A DNA stretch of 64,000 nt, taken from the NCBI RefSeq assembly GCF_947502995.1, contig NZ_CANNBW010000005.1:62001-126000 (forward strand), in the 5' to 3' direction. Below, one piece after another: positions 52,313 to 62,106 of this stretch. The position numbers and the translations under genes were made by a program. Positions within the stretch are counted from its first letter, which is position 1; each line of letters begins with the position of its first letter. Below the pieces are notes generated by a model. The model had not been told where the DNA came from. It worked only from the letters and a program-made list of their open reading frames with translations, and searched no databases. The DNA is from an uncultured Tenacibaculum sp. (GTDB lineage Bacteria; Bacteroidota; Bacteroidia; Flavobacteriales; Flavobacteriaceae).

Positions 52313-55300
52313 ATGAAGAAAATCTTAAATATATTATACTCTACTCGTTTAATGGCTGTATTATTTTTTGTTTTTGCAGCCGCAATGGGAATTGCTACAT
52401 TTATTGAAAACGACTTTGGAACTCAAACAGCAAAAAAACTAGTATACAATACTTGGTGGTTTGAGGTTATTATGTTGTTCTTTATCATTAATTTCTTTGG
52501 AAATATTTTCAGATATAAATTATTAAGAAAAGAAAAATGGACCGTTTTTATGTTTCACATTGCTTTCTTATTCATAATAATTGGAGCTGGAATTACAAGA
52601 TATATCGGGTATGAAGGAATGATGATTATTGATGAAGGAGAATCTACCAATGTTTTCTTGTCAGATGTAAATTATCTTAATGCTACTATTGATGATAATG
52701 CTTCTCAAAAAACATATAATGAAAAATTATTATTATCAGCTTGGGGTAAAAACAGCAAAAACTTTACTTTTAAATTTCAACCAAACAAGAGTAAACCAGC
52801 CAATGAAGTTAACTTCAAACTTATTGATTATATTCCTTGGTCTGAGAAAAAATTAGTTTTAGATGAAAACGGAGTTGAACATTTATTCTTTGTAGAAAGT
52901 TCTAGCGGTAGTCGTCACGAACATTATATCAAAAGAGGAACTATTCAAAATATTCATAATATTCTAGTTGGATTTGATGCTCCAAATAGAAACGCTAACA
53001 TTAATTTCTTTTACGAAGGAAAAAGTTTAAAATTTACTTCTAAAGTAGATGGAAATTGGTTGCGTATGGCAGATCAAAAACGTGGTCAAATAGTTAAAGA
53101 TAGTGCTCAGCATTTTCAATTCTTAACACTTCATAATGTAGACGGACTTCAATTTGTAATTCCGCGTCCTGCTGAAAAAGGTGAAGTAAAAACTGTTCGT
53201 GGTAAAAAAGACGATAAAAAATTTGACACTGTGGTTTTCGATATTTCATGTAATGGCGAAACGAAACAAGTAGAATTTGTTGGAGGTCAATTTAACACTA
53301 GTAACAAACAAGATTTAACTATCGGAGGTTTAAATATTAGAGCTTGGTATGGAGCAAAACTATTACAAACTCCATTTAATGTAAAACTTAACGATTTTCA
53401 ACTAGAGAAATATCCAGGATCTGAAACTGCTTCTTCATACGCAAGTGAAGTATCAGTTATTGACAATAATGATTCTTTTGACTACAGAATATATATGAAT
53501 CATATTTTAGATTACAGAGGTTATAAATTCTTTCAAGCAAGTTACAAAAACGAAGGACAGGCTATTGAACAAACTCACTTATCTGTAAATCATGATTTCT
53601 GGGGAACATTTGTTACCTACTTAGGATATTCACTTTTATATATTGGTTTAATTTCTATGTTATTTGCTAAACATACTCGATTCGATAGTTTGAAAAAACA
53701 ACTAAAGAAACTTCAAAATAAAAGAGCTATACTTTTCTTACCATTAGTATTCTCATTCGGATTAACTTTTGGTCAACACGAAACACATAAAAACCTTCTT
53801 TCTGAAGAAAAAATAGATAGTATTTTACAAGCAAATAGTGTAGATATAAAACATGCAGATAAATTCAGTAAAATTGTAATTCAAGATGCTGGAGGAAGAA
53901 TGAAACCTGCACATACATTTGCATCAGAACTTGTAAGAAAAGTTTCACACTCAGATAGTTTTAAAGGAATGACACCAAGTCAGATATTACTTTCTATGAC
54001 TGAATATCCACGGTTCTGGTTTCAAGTTCCCTTTATTTACCTTGAAAAAGGAAATTATAAAATACGTGAAGCTTTAGGCCTGCCTAAAGATGCCACACAT
54101 GCTCGTTTTATTGATTTTTACGATACAAAAGGTAATTCTAAAATCAACAAATTAATTGATGAAGCACAGAAGAAAAAGATTCAGAATAAATTTGAACAAG
54201 ATGTTATTAAAATTGAAAAGCGTTTATGGTTATTAAACCAAGCTATTGGAGGAGGAATTTTAAAAATATATCCTATTCCAAATGATGAGAATAACAAATG
54301 GGTTTCACAACCTGAAACTTCTCAAGCTTCTTTTAAAGGAACTGACTCTGTTTTCGTAAAGCAATCTTTACCTGTTTATTTACAATTATTACAAGAAGCT
54401 AAGAAATCAAATGATTATTCTGAAGCAGGAAAAATATTAGATGGTATTAAAAAATTCCAAAAAAAATATGGAAGTGAAGTACTACCTTCAGAAACAAAAA
54501 TAAATGCGGAAATTCTTTATAACAAAGCTAAAATATTCCCTAAGCTTGCAAAATACTATGGTTTAGTAAGTGTACTTTTAATTGTTTTTGTAATTCTTCA
54601 GATCTTTTACAATAAGAAAATATTTAAATCAATATCTAAGATTTTAATTTACTCTATAATTGGATTATTCCTAATTCAAACATCAGGATTAATTGTTAGA
54701 TGGTACATTTCTGGTCATGCTCCATGGAGTAATGCTTATGAAAGTGTTATTTATGTTGCTTGGGCTACAATGTTGTTTGGATTAACTTTAGGAAGAAAAT
54801 CATCACTAACAATTGGTGCAGCTACATTTGTTTCCGCTATAATTCTTGCCTTTGCTAATCAATATTGGATAGATCCAGAAATAGCAAATTTGCAACCAGT
54901 ACTTAACTCTTGGTGGGTTTTAGTTCATGTATCTATTATCGTTGCTAGTTACGGACCTTTCTCTTTAAGTATGATTTTAGGAGTTTTAGCATTGATATTA
55001 TTGATCTTTAAAAACGAAAAGAACCATAAAAAGATAGATGAGAACGTTAAAGAAGTTACTTTAATTAATGAAATGTCTTTAACTGTTGGTGTAGTAATGC
55101 TTACTGTTGGAAACTTCTTAGGAGGAATGTGGGCCAATGAAAGTTGGGGGCGTTATTGGGGATGGGATCCAAAAGAAACTTGGGCTCTAATATCAATAAT
55201 GGTTTGTGCTTTTGTTTTACATATGCGATTAATACCAGGACTTCGAGGAAAGATTGCTTTCAATTTTATGTCTGCATTCTCTTACCTTTCGATTATGATG

Positions 55301-55456
55301 ACTTTTTTTGGAGTTAACTTCTATTTATCTGGATTACACTCATACGCAAGTGGAGATAGAGTTGTTACACCTAAAGAAGCGTACATATATATAGTTGTAC
55401 TTATCTTAATTACCGTAGCTGCTTGGCTTAGAAACAAAAAGTTTTCTCAAAAGTAA
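52313..55456 (+). CDS. ccsBA: Fused cytochrome c biogenesis protein CcsBA (ResB-ResC type)
   Basis: A 1047-residue System II cytochrome c synthase. The N-terminal ResB/CcsB part (helices at about 10-90, large periplasmic domain to about 430, helix about 435-455) is fused to a CcsA part. CcsA carries the heme-handling WWD motif MWANESWGRYWGWDPKETWALI and flanking histidines (TSGLIVRWYISGHAPWSNAYES, NSWWVLVHVSIIVASYG, SGLHSYASGD). An internal segment around 485-680 is specific to the fused Bacteroidota version. It attaches heme to apocytochromes c at the membrane outer face. Monocistronic or with the following TPR gene (55 bp gap). Confidence 0.93.
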   Translation: MKKILNILYSTRLMAVLFFVFAAAMGIATFIENDFGTQTAKKLVYNTWWFEVIMLFFIINFFGNIFRYKLLRKEKWTVFMFHIAFLFIIIGAGITRYIGYEGMMIIDEGESTNVFLSDVNYLNATIDDNASQKTYNEKLLLSAWGKNSKNFTFKFQPNKSKPANEVNFKLIDYIPWSEKKLVLDENGVEHLFFVESSSGSRHEHYIKRGTIQNIHNILVGFDAPNRNANINFFYEGKSLKFTSKVDGNWLRMADQKRGQIVKDSAQHFQFLTLHNVDGLQFVIPRPAEKGEVKTVRGKKDDKKFDTVVFDISCNGETKQVEFVGGQFNTSNKQDLTIGGLNIRAWYGAKLLQTPFNVKLNDFQLEKYPGSETASSYASEVSVIDNNDSFDYRIYMNHILDYRGYKFFQASYKNEGQAIEQTHLSVNHDFWGTFVTYLGYSLLYIGLISMLFAKHTRFDSLKKQLKKLQNKRAILFLPLVFSFGLTFGQHETHKNLLSEEKIDSILQANSVDIKHADKFSKIVIQDAGGRMKPAHTFASELVRKVSHSDSFKGMTPSQILLSMTEYPRFWFQVPFIYLEKGNYKIREALGLPKDATHARFIDFYDTKGNSKINKLIDEAQKKKIQNKFEQDVIKIEKRLWLLNQAIGGGILKIYPIPNDENNKWVSQPETSQASFKGTDSVFVKQSLPVYLQLLQEAKKSNDYSEAGKILDGIKKFQKKYGSEVLPSETKINAEILYNKAKIFPKLAKYYGLVSVLLIVFVILQIFYNKKIFKSISKILIYSIIGLFLIQTSGLIVRWYISGHAPWSNAYESVIYVAWATMLFGLTLGRKSSLTIGAATFVSAIILAFANQYWIDPEIANLQPVLNSWWVLVHVSIIVASYGPFSLSMILGVLALILLIFKNEKNHKKIDENVKEVTLINEMSLTVGVVMLTVGNFLGGMWANESWGRYWGWDPKETWALISIMVCAFVLHMRLIPGLRGKIAFNFMSAFSYLSIMMTFFGVNFYLSGLHSYASGDRVVTPKEAYIYIVVLILITVAAWLRNKKFSQK

Positions 55457-55457
55457 A

Positions 55458-55488
55458 TTTTCATTTATACAAGAATAACGTACATTTG
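55458..55488 (+). promoter_or_regulatory. Promoter of the TPR membrane protein
   Basis: TACATTTG at 55481-55488 is a perfect -7 element, with TTTT (one mismatch to TTTG) at 55458-55461 and a 19-bp spacer. Confidence 0.6.
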
Positions 55489-55511
55489 TCGCAAAATTAG
55501 AAAGAATAAAT

Positions 55512-56027
55512 ATGTTTAATAAGAATATAAAACTGGGCTTAGCTTTTTTAACTTTTGCATGGGCCGTATATGAATTTTCTCAAGGTCACATTGGTAATGG
55601 TATAGCTTTATTACTAGTTACAGGAATTTTTATTCTATTCTATTTTAAAAATGAATTTATTCTTCTAGCTTTTTTAAAGTTAAGAACACAAGATTTTGAT
55701 GGTGCCAAAAAATGGTTAGCTTATATTAAAAACCCTGAAGCTGCGTTAACACTTAAACAACAAGGATATTATAATTACCTACATGGCACTATGCTATCTC
55801 AAACGAATTTAACTCAAGCAGAAAAATTCTTAAAAAAAGCTGTAAAACTTGGGTTATCTATGGATCATGACATGGCAATGGCTAAATTACAATTAGCAAG
55901 TATAGCAATGTCTAAAAGAAGAAAAAGAGAAGCTACTACATTAATGAATGAAGCAAAAAAGTTAGATAAACACGGAATGCTAAAAGAGCAGATCCAGATG
56001 TTAAAACAACAGATGAAGAGAATTTAA
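55512..56027 (+). CDS. Membrane protein with TPR-like C-terminus, function unknown
   Basis: A 171-residue protein with two hydrophobic helices at the start (about residues 8-24 and 28-56) and a helical C-terminal part resembling tetratricopeptide repeats. The TPR-like segment is DFDGAKKWLAYIKNPEAALTLKQQGYYNYLHGTMLSQTNLTQAEKFLKKAVKLGL. It could serve as a scaffold for a membrane complex. It has its own promoter and follows the CcsBA gene. No specific family name is offered. Confidence 0.75.
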   Translation: MFNKNIKLGLAFLTFAWAVYEFSQGHIGNGIALLLVTGIFILFYFKNEFILLAFLKLRTQDFDGAKKWLAYIKNPEAALTLKQQGYYNYLHGTMLSQTNLTQAEKFLKKAVKLGLSMDHDMAMAKLQLASIAMSKRRKREATTLMNEAKKLDKHGMLKEQIQMLKQQMKRI

Positions 56028-56085
56028 TATCTAAAACTGATATTATTTAATTAATTGTATCTTTACTCGAATTCATTCTAGATCG

Positions 56086-57984
56086 ATGATTAGAAATTTT
56101 CTTTTAAAAGCTCTTAACAAGCATGCTTCTCATTGGGTTGTGCTAATTATAGACACTGTTTTAGTTGCCTTATCTTTTATATTGGCTTACACTATTAGAT
56201 TTGCTTCTTTAGATTTTAATGTTGCAGACTTAACCTATCAAATCCCTTTTATATCTTTAATATCTTTATTTAGCTTTTGGTTAGTAGGTTCTAACAAAGG
56301 AATTATTAGGCATACAGGAACTAGAGATGCTTTTAATGTATTTATTGGAGTAACAATTGCGTCCATGGGAATAGTTTTCTTTGTCGCTACTAATAATGTT
56401 TTTAAAGTTATTCCTTGGTTTACAATACCTAAAACAATTGTTTTAATACATTACTTCATTACTATTTTTGTTTTAGTTGTTTGTCGATTTATTTTCAAAG
56501 CATTTTATGAAATTATCTCTTCTGAATTAAAAGACATTACCAATGTAATGATATATGGTGCTGGAGATTCTGGGTTGATTACTTATGGAGCTTTAAACAG
56601 AGATACTAGAAATAACTATGAAGTTATAGGCTTCATAGATGATGACAAAAATAAAGTAGGAAAAAAAATAGATCGCGTAAAAATATACAGCAGATCTCAA
56701 ATCACTAAGAAATTTGTTGATGATAAAGAAATAGATGAAATCATCTTTTCTATTCAAAATATTAAATCAGAAAGATTATTATACCTTACTGATAGACTTC
56801 TAGAGCTTGGAGTAAAACCTAAAATTGTTCCTCCTTTTTCTAAATGGATTGGTGGTGATTTTGAAGCTAATCAAATTAAACAAGTAAAAATAGAAGATTT
56901 ATTAGACAGAAAACCTATTACAATTGATAACCCAATTGTAAAAAGAGATGTAAATAATAAAGTTATCTTAGTTACTGGAGCAGCTGGTTCTATTGGTAGT
57001 GAAATATCTAGACAAATATGCAAATATAACCACAAACATCTTGTGCTTGTTGATCAAGCTGAATCTCCTCTTTATGAAATCCAACAAGAATTACTTAGAA
57101 ATGGAGTAAAGAACTTCACATCTATTGTTGCTGACGTAAGAGATATAGTTAGAATGGAAGCTGTATTTAAGGAATTTAAACCTGATAAAGTTTATCACGC
57201 AGCAGCATACAAGCATGTTCCCTTAATGGAAGAAAGCCCTTACGAAGCTATTAAAATCAATATAAATGGGACGAAAAACATTGCAGATTTATCCATCAAA
57301 CATGAAGTAGATAGATTTGTAATGGTTTCAACGGATAAAGCTGTTAATCCTACAAATGTGATGGGAGCTTCAAAAAGAGTTGCTGAAATGTATATAAGTT
57401 GTCTTAGTAACACTACTAAAACAACAAAATTTACAACCACTCGTTTTGGTAATGTTTTAGGTTCAAATGGATCTGTTATTCCTTTATTCAAAAAACAAAT
57501 TGAAAATGGAGGCCCTTTAACTGTTACTCATAAAGATATAACACGTTATTTCATGACTATACCTGAAGCATGTCAATTAGTGATTGAGGCAGGAACTATG
57601 GGCGAAGGTGGTGAGATTTATATATTTGACATGGGTAAATCTGTTAAAATTTTTGATATTGCAAAGAGAATGATTCATTTATCTGGATTAAAATATCCTG
57701 AGGATATTGATATCAAAATCACTGGATTAAGGCCTGGAGAAAAATTATATGAAGAGTTATTAGCTAATGGTGAAAACACTACTCCAACTTATCATGAAAA
57801 AATAATGATTGCTAAAACACAAGATTTAAATGTAAAAGACGTTAAAGAAAAAATAGAAAATCTTTGTGTGGAAAATCTAAAATATGAAAACAATAAATCA
57901 GTAAAATTAATTAAAGAAATTGTTCCAGAATTTAAATCTAATAATTCGATTTATGAAAAACTGGATGAAAAAATTTTAAATTAA
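56086..57984 (+). CDS. Membrane nucleoside-diphosphate-sugar dehydratase (CapD/WbpM/PglF-like)
   Basis: A 632-residue protein with four N-terminal membrane helices, a first Rossmann-like domain (YGAGDSGLITYGALNRDTRN, about residue 160) and a catalytic SDR domain (VTGAAGSIGSEISRQI, about 300). The catalytic region AAAYKHVPLMEESPYEA and STDKAVNPTNVMGASKRVAEM shows the M-x-x-x-K arrangement of UDP-GlcNAc 4,6-dehydratases in place of Y-x-x-x-K. It would make a UDP-4-keto-6-deoxy sugar for surface polysaccharide. The next genes encode the export and kinase pair, so it belongs to a capsule/EPS module. Confidence 0.92.
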   Translation: MIRNFLLKALNKHASHWVVLIIDTVLVALSFILAYTIRFASLDFNVADLTYQIPFISLISLFSFWLVGSNKGIIRHTGTRDAFNVFIGVTIASMGIVFFVATNNVFKVIPWFTIPKTIVLIHYFITIFVLVVCRFIFKAFYEIISSELKDITNVMIYGAGDSGLITYGALNRDTRNNYEVIGFIDDDKNKVGKKIDRVKIYSRSQITKKFVDDKEIDEIIFSIQNIKSERLLYLTDRLLELGVKPKIVPPFSKWIGGDFEANQIKQVKIEDLLDRKPITIDNPIVKRDVNNKVILVTGAAGSIGSEISRQICKYNHKHLVLVDQAESPLYEIQQELLRNGVKNFTSIVADVRDIVRMEAVFKEFKPDKVYHAAAYKHVPLMEESPYEAIKININGTKNIADLSIKHEVDRFVMVSTDKAVNPTNVMGASKRVAEMYISCLSNTTKTTKFTTTRFGNVLGSNGSVIPLFKKQIENGGPLTVTHKDITRYFMTIPEACQLVIEAGTMGEGGEIYIFDMGKSVKIFDIAKRMIHLSGLKYPEDIDIKITGLRPGEKLYEELLANGENTTPTYHEKIMIAKTQDLNVKDVKEKIENLCVENLKYENNKSVKLIKEIVPEFKSNNSIYEKLDEKILN

Positions 57985-58013
57985 ATTCATTACTTTCGCA
58001 AAAAATTTGACAA

Positions 58014-58793
58014 ATGCAAAAAGCTTATAAAGTTGTTTCTTTAATACTTTTAATTAGTATTACTTTAACTTCTTGTGTATCTAAAAAAGATATTACTTAC
58101 TTCCAAAATGATCAGATAGATCAAAAAAATGTATCTAATTCATACAAGATTGTATTTAAGCCTGATGATTTGTTACAAATAACAGTATCTGCCTTGGATT
58201 TTGAATCTGTTAAGTCCTTTAATTTACCAGCAGTGAACTTTGCAACAACTACAGATAGAGCAATAGGGACGCCACAACAACAGACATATTTAATTGACAA
58301 CAAAGGCTTTATAAACTTCCCTGTGATAGGGAAATTAAAAATCGCAGGACTAACTCGTGGAGAAGCAATTGACATGATTAAAAACAAACTAGATCCTGAT
58401 TATGTTAAAAACCCTACAATTAATATAAGAATAGCAAATTATACTGTTACCGTACTGGGTGATGTAAGACGTCCTGGAACATATACAATTCCTAATGAAA
58501 GAATTACAATTTTAGAAGCTATTGGTTTAGCTGGTGATCTAAATATAACTGGAAAAAGAAACACAATAAAAGTCTTTAGAGAAATTAACGGAGAAAAAGT
58601 ACAGTTTGATATTGATATTAGATCTAATAAAATCTTCACCTCTCCTGTTTACTATTTACAACAAAATGATTTAGTGTATGTAGATCAAAACAAAGCCTCT
58701 TCACAAGATGCAGCTTACAATAGAAATACAGGATTAATAGTTTCTGTTGGTTCTATAATTATATCCCTTATAACACTTATAACAAGATTTTAG
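58014..58793 (+). CDS. Polysaccharide export outer-membrane lipoprotein (Wza-like)
   Basis: A 259-residue lipoprotein. The leader ends in a lipobox (SITLTSC, about Cys21). The Poly_export domain is VFKPDDLLQITVSALD...IDNKGFINFPVIGKLKIAGLTRGEAIDMIKNKL. A SLBB segment follows (ITVRIANYTVTVLGDVRRPGTYTIPNERITILEAIGLAGDL-type, about residues 140-185), and a C-terminal hydrophobic helix (about 240-258) probably spans the outer membrane. It forms the export pore with the Wzc-like kinase encoded two bases downstream. Confidence 0.92.
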   Translation: MQKAYKVVSLILLISITLTSCVSKKDITYFQNDQIDQKNVSNSYKIVFKPDDLLQITVSALDFESVKSFNLPAVNFATTTDRAIGTPQQQTYLIDNKGFINFPVIGKLKIAGLTRGEAIDMIKNKLDPDYVKNPTINIRIANYTVTVLGDVRRPGTYTIPNERITILEAIGLAGDLNITGKRNTIKVFREINGEKVQFDIDIRSNKIFTSPVYYLQQNDLVYVDQNKASSQDAAYNRNTGLIVSVGSIIISLITLITRF

Positions 58794-58795
58794 AA

Positions 58796-61189
58796 ATGAG
58801 TAGTAATACAAATACAAACTCTAATGAGATAAATGATCATGATACAATAAACATTCGCGCTGAAATTGAAAAATATTTAATTCATTGGAAGTGGTTTATT
58901 ATAGGTGCTACTTTAAGTTTAATTTTTGCTTTTCTTTACTTAAGATATTCTACACCAAAGTATTCAGCTAGTACAACTATAATGATAAAGGATAACAAAA
59001 AATCTGGAATTTCTGCTGAACTTCTAGCTTTTGAAGATCTAGGTATCATTGGTGGTGGATCTAGTAATAACCCAGATAACGAAATAGAGATATTAAAATC
59101 TAGAAAAATTCTTGGCGATGTTGTTAGAAAATTGAATTTAACAACTAAATATATCTCAGAAGGTAGAGTTAAAAATTCAGAAACATATAAAAACTCTCCT
59201 ATCAGTGTATCTGTTAGTGATTCATTATTTTTTGATAAAGTTGAAAAAACGAAATCATTTTTTATTAAGATAACTTCTAATAACGAGTTTCAAATTTTTG
59301 ATAGAAATAACAATTTAACTCATGATAATTTAAACTTTGGGAAAACGTTTAAAATTGAAGAGCTGGGTAATTTCACAATATCTAAAACTAATTTTTTTGA
59401 AGAAGAAGAACATATTAAAAAAAATATAATTATTGTTTTATACCCAAAAGACAAGATTATAGACCAACTTATCAGGAGTGTTTCTATTTCTCCTATAAAC
59501 AAGAATTCTAGTGTTCTTAAACTTTCTTTGCAGTCTGCGATATTAGAAAAAGCTGAAGACATTCTAAATGCTATTGTTAATCAGTATAACTTAGATGCTG
59601 TAAAAGACAAAAGTGAAGTTTCCTCAAAAACTGTTGAATTTATTGATGAACGTTTAAATGAAGTTGGTAAAGAGTTAGCTATTGTTGAGGATAAAGTTAA
59701 AGACTTTAAAAAAGACTATAATGTTACTGATATAGAATCCGAAGCAAAATTAGCATTGCAATCTACCACCGACAATCGAGAAAAAATTATACAATCAAAT
59801 GTCGAGTTAAATATAATCAAGTCATTACAAAATGAACTTAGCAAAAGCGAAGGAACATTACCTCCTAACTTAGGCCTACAGGATGCTAATCTGGGAAAAA
59901 CTATTAGTGAATACAACAAATTTATATTAAGAAAAAATAGTCTTTTAAAAAGTGCAGGAGAAAAAAACTTAGTAATTGTTGAAATCCAAAGAAATATTGA
60001 TGACTTAAGAGAATCCATAAGAATTGGTTTAGTAAACCAAGAAAAAGCTATACAGTTTAAACTAGATAATTTAAACAGAGAAGCTAGAATTATGAATTCT
60101 AAAATATCTTCTATCCCTGTAAAAGAAAGAAAGTTTTTAGATATAGCGAGACAACAAGAAATAATAGCTACTTTGTATTCTTATTTACTTCGTAAAAGAG
60201 AAGAAACAGCGATTTCCTTAGCTGTTACCGTTGATAATGCAAAAATTATAGATAGAGCATATGGATCAGATGTGCCAGTATCTCCTAAAAGAAAGATAAT
60301 ATTTTTATTAGCGTTATTTTTAGGTATAATTGTTCCGTTCATAATTATATATTTAAGAGATTTATTAGATACTAAAGTTCATACGAAAAGAGATATACAA
60401 GAACTTACTTCAGTTCCTTTCATAGGAGATGTACCTCATAATGAAACAGGTCAAAAAATAATAGTAAACTCTGATGCTAGATCTAGTACAGCTGAAGCTT
60501 TTAGACTAATTAGGACTAACTTAGATTTTATGTTATCAAATACAAAATCTGAAGGAGGAAAAACTATTTTTGTTACTTCTACTACAAGTGGTGAAGGGAA
60601 ATCTTTTATATCAATTAACTTAGCTGCAACTCTTGCTTTATCTGGAAAAAAGGTAGTGCTTGTAGGTATGGATCTAAGAGCTCCTAAAGTAACTGAATAT
60701 TTAGGTATTCCTGATAGAAAAGGAATTACGAATTATATTACTAATGATAACTTATCTTTAAATGATTTAAAATTTAGAGTTCCTGAATTAAAAGATTTAG
60801 ATATCATTGCTTCTGGTGTTATACCACCAAACCCTGCTGAATTATTAATGTCTACTAGAATTCAACAATTATTTGACGAATTAAGAGCTGATTATGATTA
60901 TGTTTTAGTCGATACAGCTCCTGTAAATTTAGTTACAGATACTCTTTTAATCGCGAAGCATGCAAATGTATTTTTATACATTACTAGGGCAAATTATTTA
61001 GATAAGAGACTTTTAACTGTTCCAGATACACTTTATAAGGAAGGTAAATTACCTAACATGGCAATTGTTTTAAATGATACAGATATGACTAGAGGTTATG
61101 GATATGGTTATGGCTACGGTTATGGTTATGGTTATGGAAATACAGAAGAAACCAAAAAACCTTGGTATAAAAGAATAATCAATAGATAA
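58796..61189 (+). CDS. Polysaccharide biosynthesis tyrosine autokinase (Wzc-like)
   Basis: A 797-residue inner-membrane protein controlling polysaccharide polymerisation and export. An N-terminal Wzz domain (helix at about 37-55) is followed by a long coiled coil (about 260-480), a second helix (about 503-520) and the BY-kinase domain. Walker A is STTSGEGKS. The Walker A' site reads VVLVGMDLRAPK, where the first Asp of the usual D-x-D is a Gly. Walker B is DYVLVDTAPV. The tail has seven Gly-Tyr repeats, the autophosphorylation cluster. It is followed by the convergent CpsB-type phosphatase gene. Confidence 0.94.
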   Translation: MSSNTNTNSNEINDHDTINIRAEIEKYLIHWKWFIIGATLSLIFAFLYLRYSTPKYSASTTIMIKDNKKSGISAELLAFEDLGIIGGGSSNNPDNEIEILKSRKILGDVVRKLNLTTKYISEGRVKNSETYKNSPISVSVSDSLFFDKVEKTKSFFIKITSNNEFQIFDRNNNLTHDNLNFGKTFKIEELGNFTISKTNFFEEEEHIKKNIIIVLYPKDKIIDQLIRSVSISPINKNSSVLKLSLQSAILEKAEDILNAIVNQYNLDAVKDKSEVSSKTVEFIDERLNEVGKELAIVEDKVKDFKKDYNVTDIESEAKLALQSTTDNREKIIQSNVELNIIKSLQNELSKSEGTLPPNLGLQDANLGKTISEYNKFILRKNSLLKSAGEKNLVIVEIQRNIDDLRESIRIGLVNQEKAIQFKLDNLNREARIMNSKISSIPVKERKFLDIARQQEIIATLYSYLLRKREETAISLAVTVDNAKIIDRAYGSDVPVSPKRKIIFLLALFLGIIVPFIIIYLRDLLDTKVHTKRDIQELTSVPFIGDVPHNETGQKIIVNSDARSSTAEAFRLIRTNLDFMLSNTKSEGGKTIFVTSTTSGEGKSFISINLAATLALSGKKVVLVGMDLRAPKVTEYLGIPDRKGITNYITNDNLSLNDLKFRVPELKDLDIIASGVIPPNPAELLMSTRIQQLFDELRADYDYVLVDTAPVNLVTDTLLIAKHANVFLYITRANYLDKRLLTVPDTLYKEGKLPNMAIVLNDTDMTRGYGYGYGYGYGYGYGNTEETKKPWYKRIINR
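61094..61135 (+). repeat. Hexanucleotide repeat encoding the Gly-Tyr tail of the tyrosine kinase
   Basis: Seven consecutive GGN-TAY units (mostly GGTTAT) encode (Gly-Tyr)7. The unit length of six keeps the frame if copies are gained or lost, so tyrosine number could vary between strains. Confidence 0.85.
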
Positions 61190-61192
61190 AAT

Positions 61193-61224
61193 AAAAAAGG
61201 ATGAATTAAAATTCATCCTTTTTT
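61193..61224. terminator. Bidirectional intrinsic terminator
   Basis: AAAAAAGGATGAAT (61193-61206), loop TAAA, ATTCATCCTTTTTT (61211-61224): a perfect 14-bp stem between the kinase and the phosphatase genes. Confidence 0.87.
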
Positions 61225-61965
61225 TTATGATAAAAATTTGCTGTTATTTTTTAATAGGTATTCTATTTTTTTATAATTTTTCTTTGTTCCAATCTTCTGT
61301 AATAGTCTTAAATGATTTTCATGATGCGTATCTGTTCCTACAAAATCATACAAACCTTCTTTTATTAATTTCTCTGCAGTACTTTGAACTCCCCTTCCAT
61401 ATTGTTCAGTTAAAGACAATAAGTTTAACTGGAATAGACATCCTGCTTTTTTTAGTTTATAAAAATTTTGAAAATCTTTGTGGTAAAAGTTATAACGCTC
61501 AGGATGTGCTAAAATAGGTTTATATCCTTTTAATTGAATCTCAAATAAAATATCATATAAATTATAAGGAGCATTGAAATAAGACATCTCAACTAGAATA
61601 AAATTATCCTTTAGTGTTAGTATATCATCATTTGCAAGTAATTCAGAAAATTTTTCATCCATCATATATTCTGCAGCGGCATTGATATTAATATCATTAT
61701 ATCCTGATTGCTCTAATGCTACTTGTACTTCTGTTAACTTTTCTTTTATTTTATCTGAAGCATTGGGATAAACATCTCCTAAAACGTGAGGAGTAGTAAT
61801 AAAGTTTTTTATTCCATAAGATCTCATTTTTGATATTAAAGCTAAAGTATGTTCAATATTTTTAGCCCCATCATCAATTCCTGGTAATAAGTGTGAATGT
61901 ATATCGATAAAACTATCATTAAAAAATGTAGTTAGTGGTATACTTTTTTCTTTTAAAAAAAACAT
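61225..61965 (-). CDS. Tyrosine-protein phosphatase, CpsB/YwqE type
   Basis: A 246-residue PHP-superfamily metal-dependent phosphatase that dephosphorylates BY-kinases. The metal-binding motifs are FIDIHSHLLPGIDDGAKN (D-x-H-x-H), ITTPHVL, AAAEYMMDE, ILAHPERYNFY and GTDTHHENH, with the order and spacing of CpsB/YwqE. The gene faces the Wzc-like kinase across a bidirectional terminator, and its product is its probable antagonist. Cytoplasmic. No clear promoter element was found in the 141-bp gap upstream. Confidence 0.93.
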   Translation of the reverse strand: MFFLKEKSIPLTTFFNDSFIDIHSHLLPGIDDGAKNIEHTLALISKMRSYGIKNFITTPHVLGDVYPNASDKIKEKLTEVQVALEQSGYNDININAAAEYMMDEKFSELLANDDILTLKDNFILVEMSYFNAPYNLYDILFEIQLKGYKPILAHPERYNFYHKDFQNFYKLKKAGCLFQLNLLSLTEQYGRGVQSTAEKLIKEGLYDFVGTDTHHENHLRLLQKIGTKKNYKKIEYLLKNNSKFLS

Positions 61966-62054
61966 AATCTATATTAAAAACTTTGTAAAATTAAAGTATT
62001 TCATCAAAAATTCAACTTTTATTTTGACGAAAACGTTTGAAATTTTATAGCCTA

Positions 62055-62085
62055 TTGTATATACAGAATGTAAAATATATATTTG
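62055..62085 (+). promoter_or_regulatory. Promoter of the N-acetylglucosamine-kinase-like gene
   Basis: TATATTTG at 62078-62085 is a perfect -7 element. TTG at 62055-62057 lies 20 bp upstream and could be the -33 element. The ATG is at 62107. Confidence 0.55.
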
Positions 62086-62106
62086 ATTTAAACATCAACT
62101 ATAACA

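Noticed and set aside
61094..61135. Short CRISPR-like or tandem repeat array
   Set aside because: The repeat is coding, has six-base units without spacers, and encodes the tyrosine-rich tail of the kinase.
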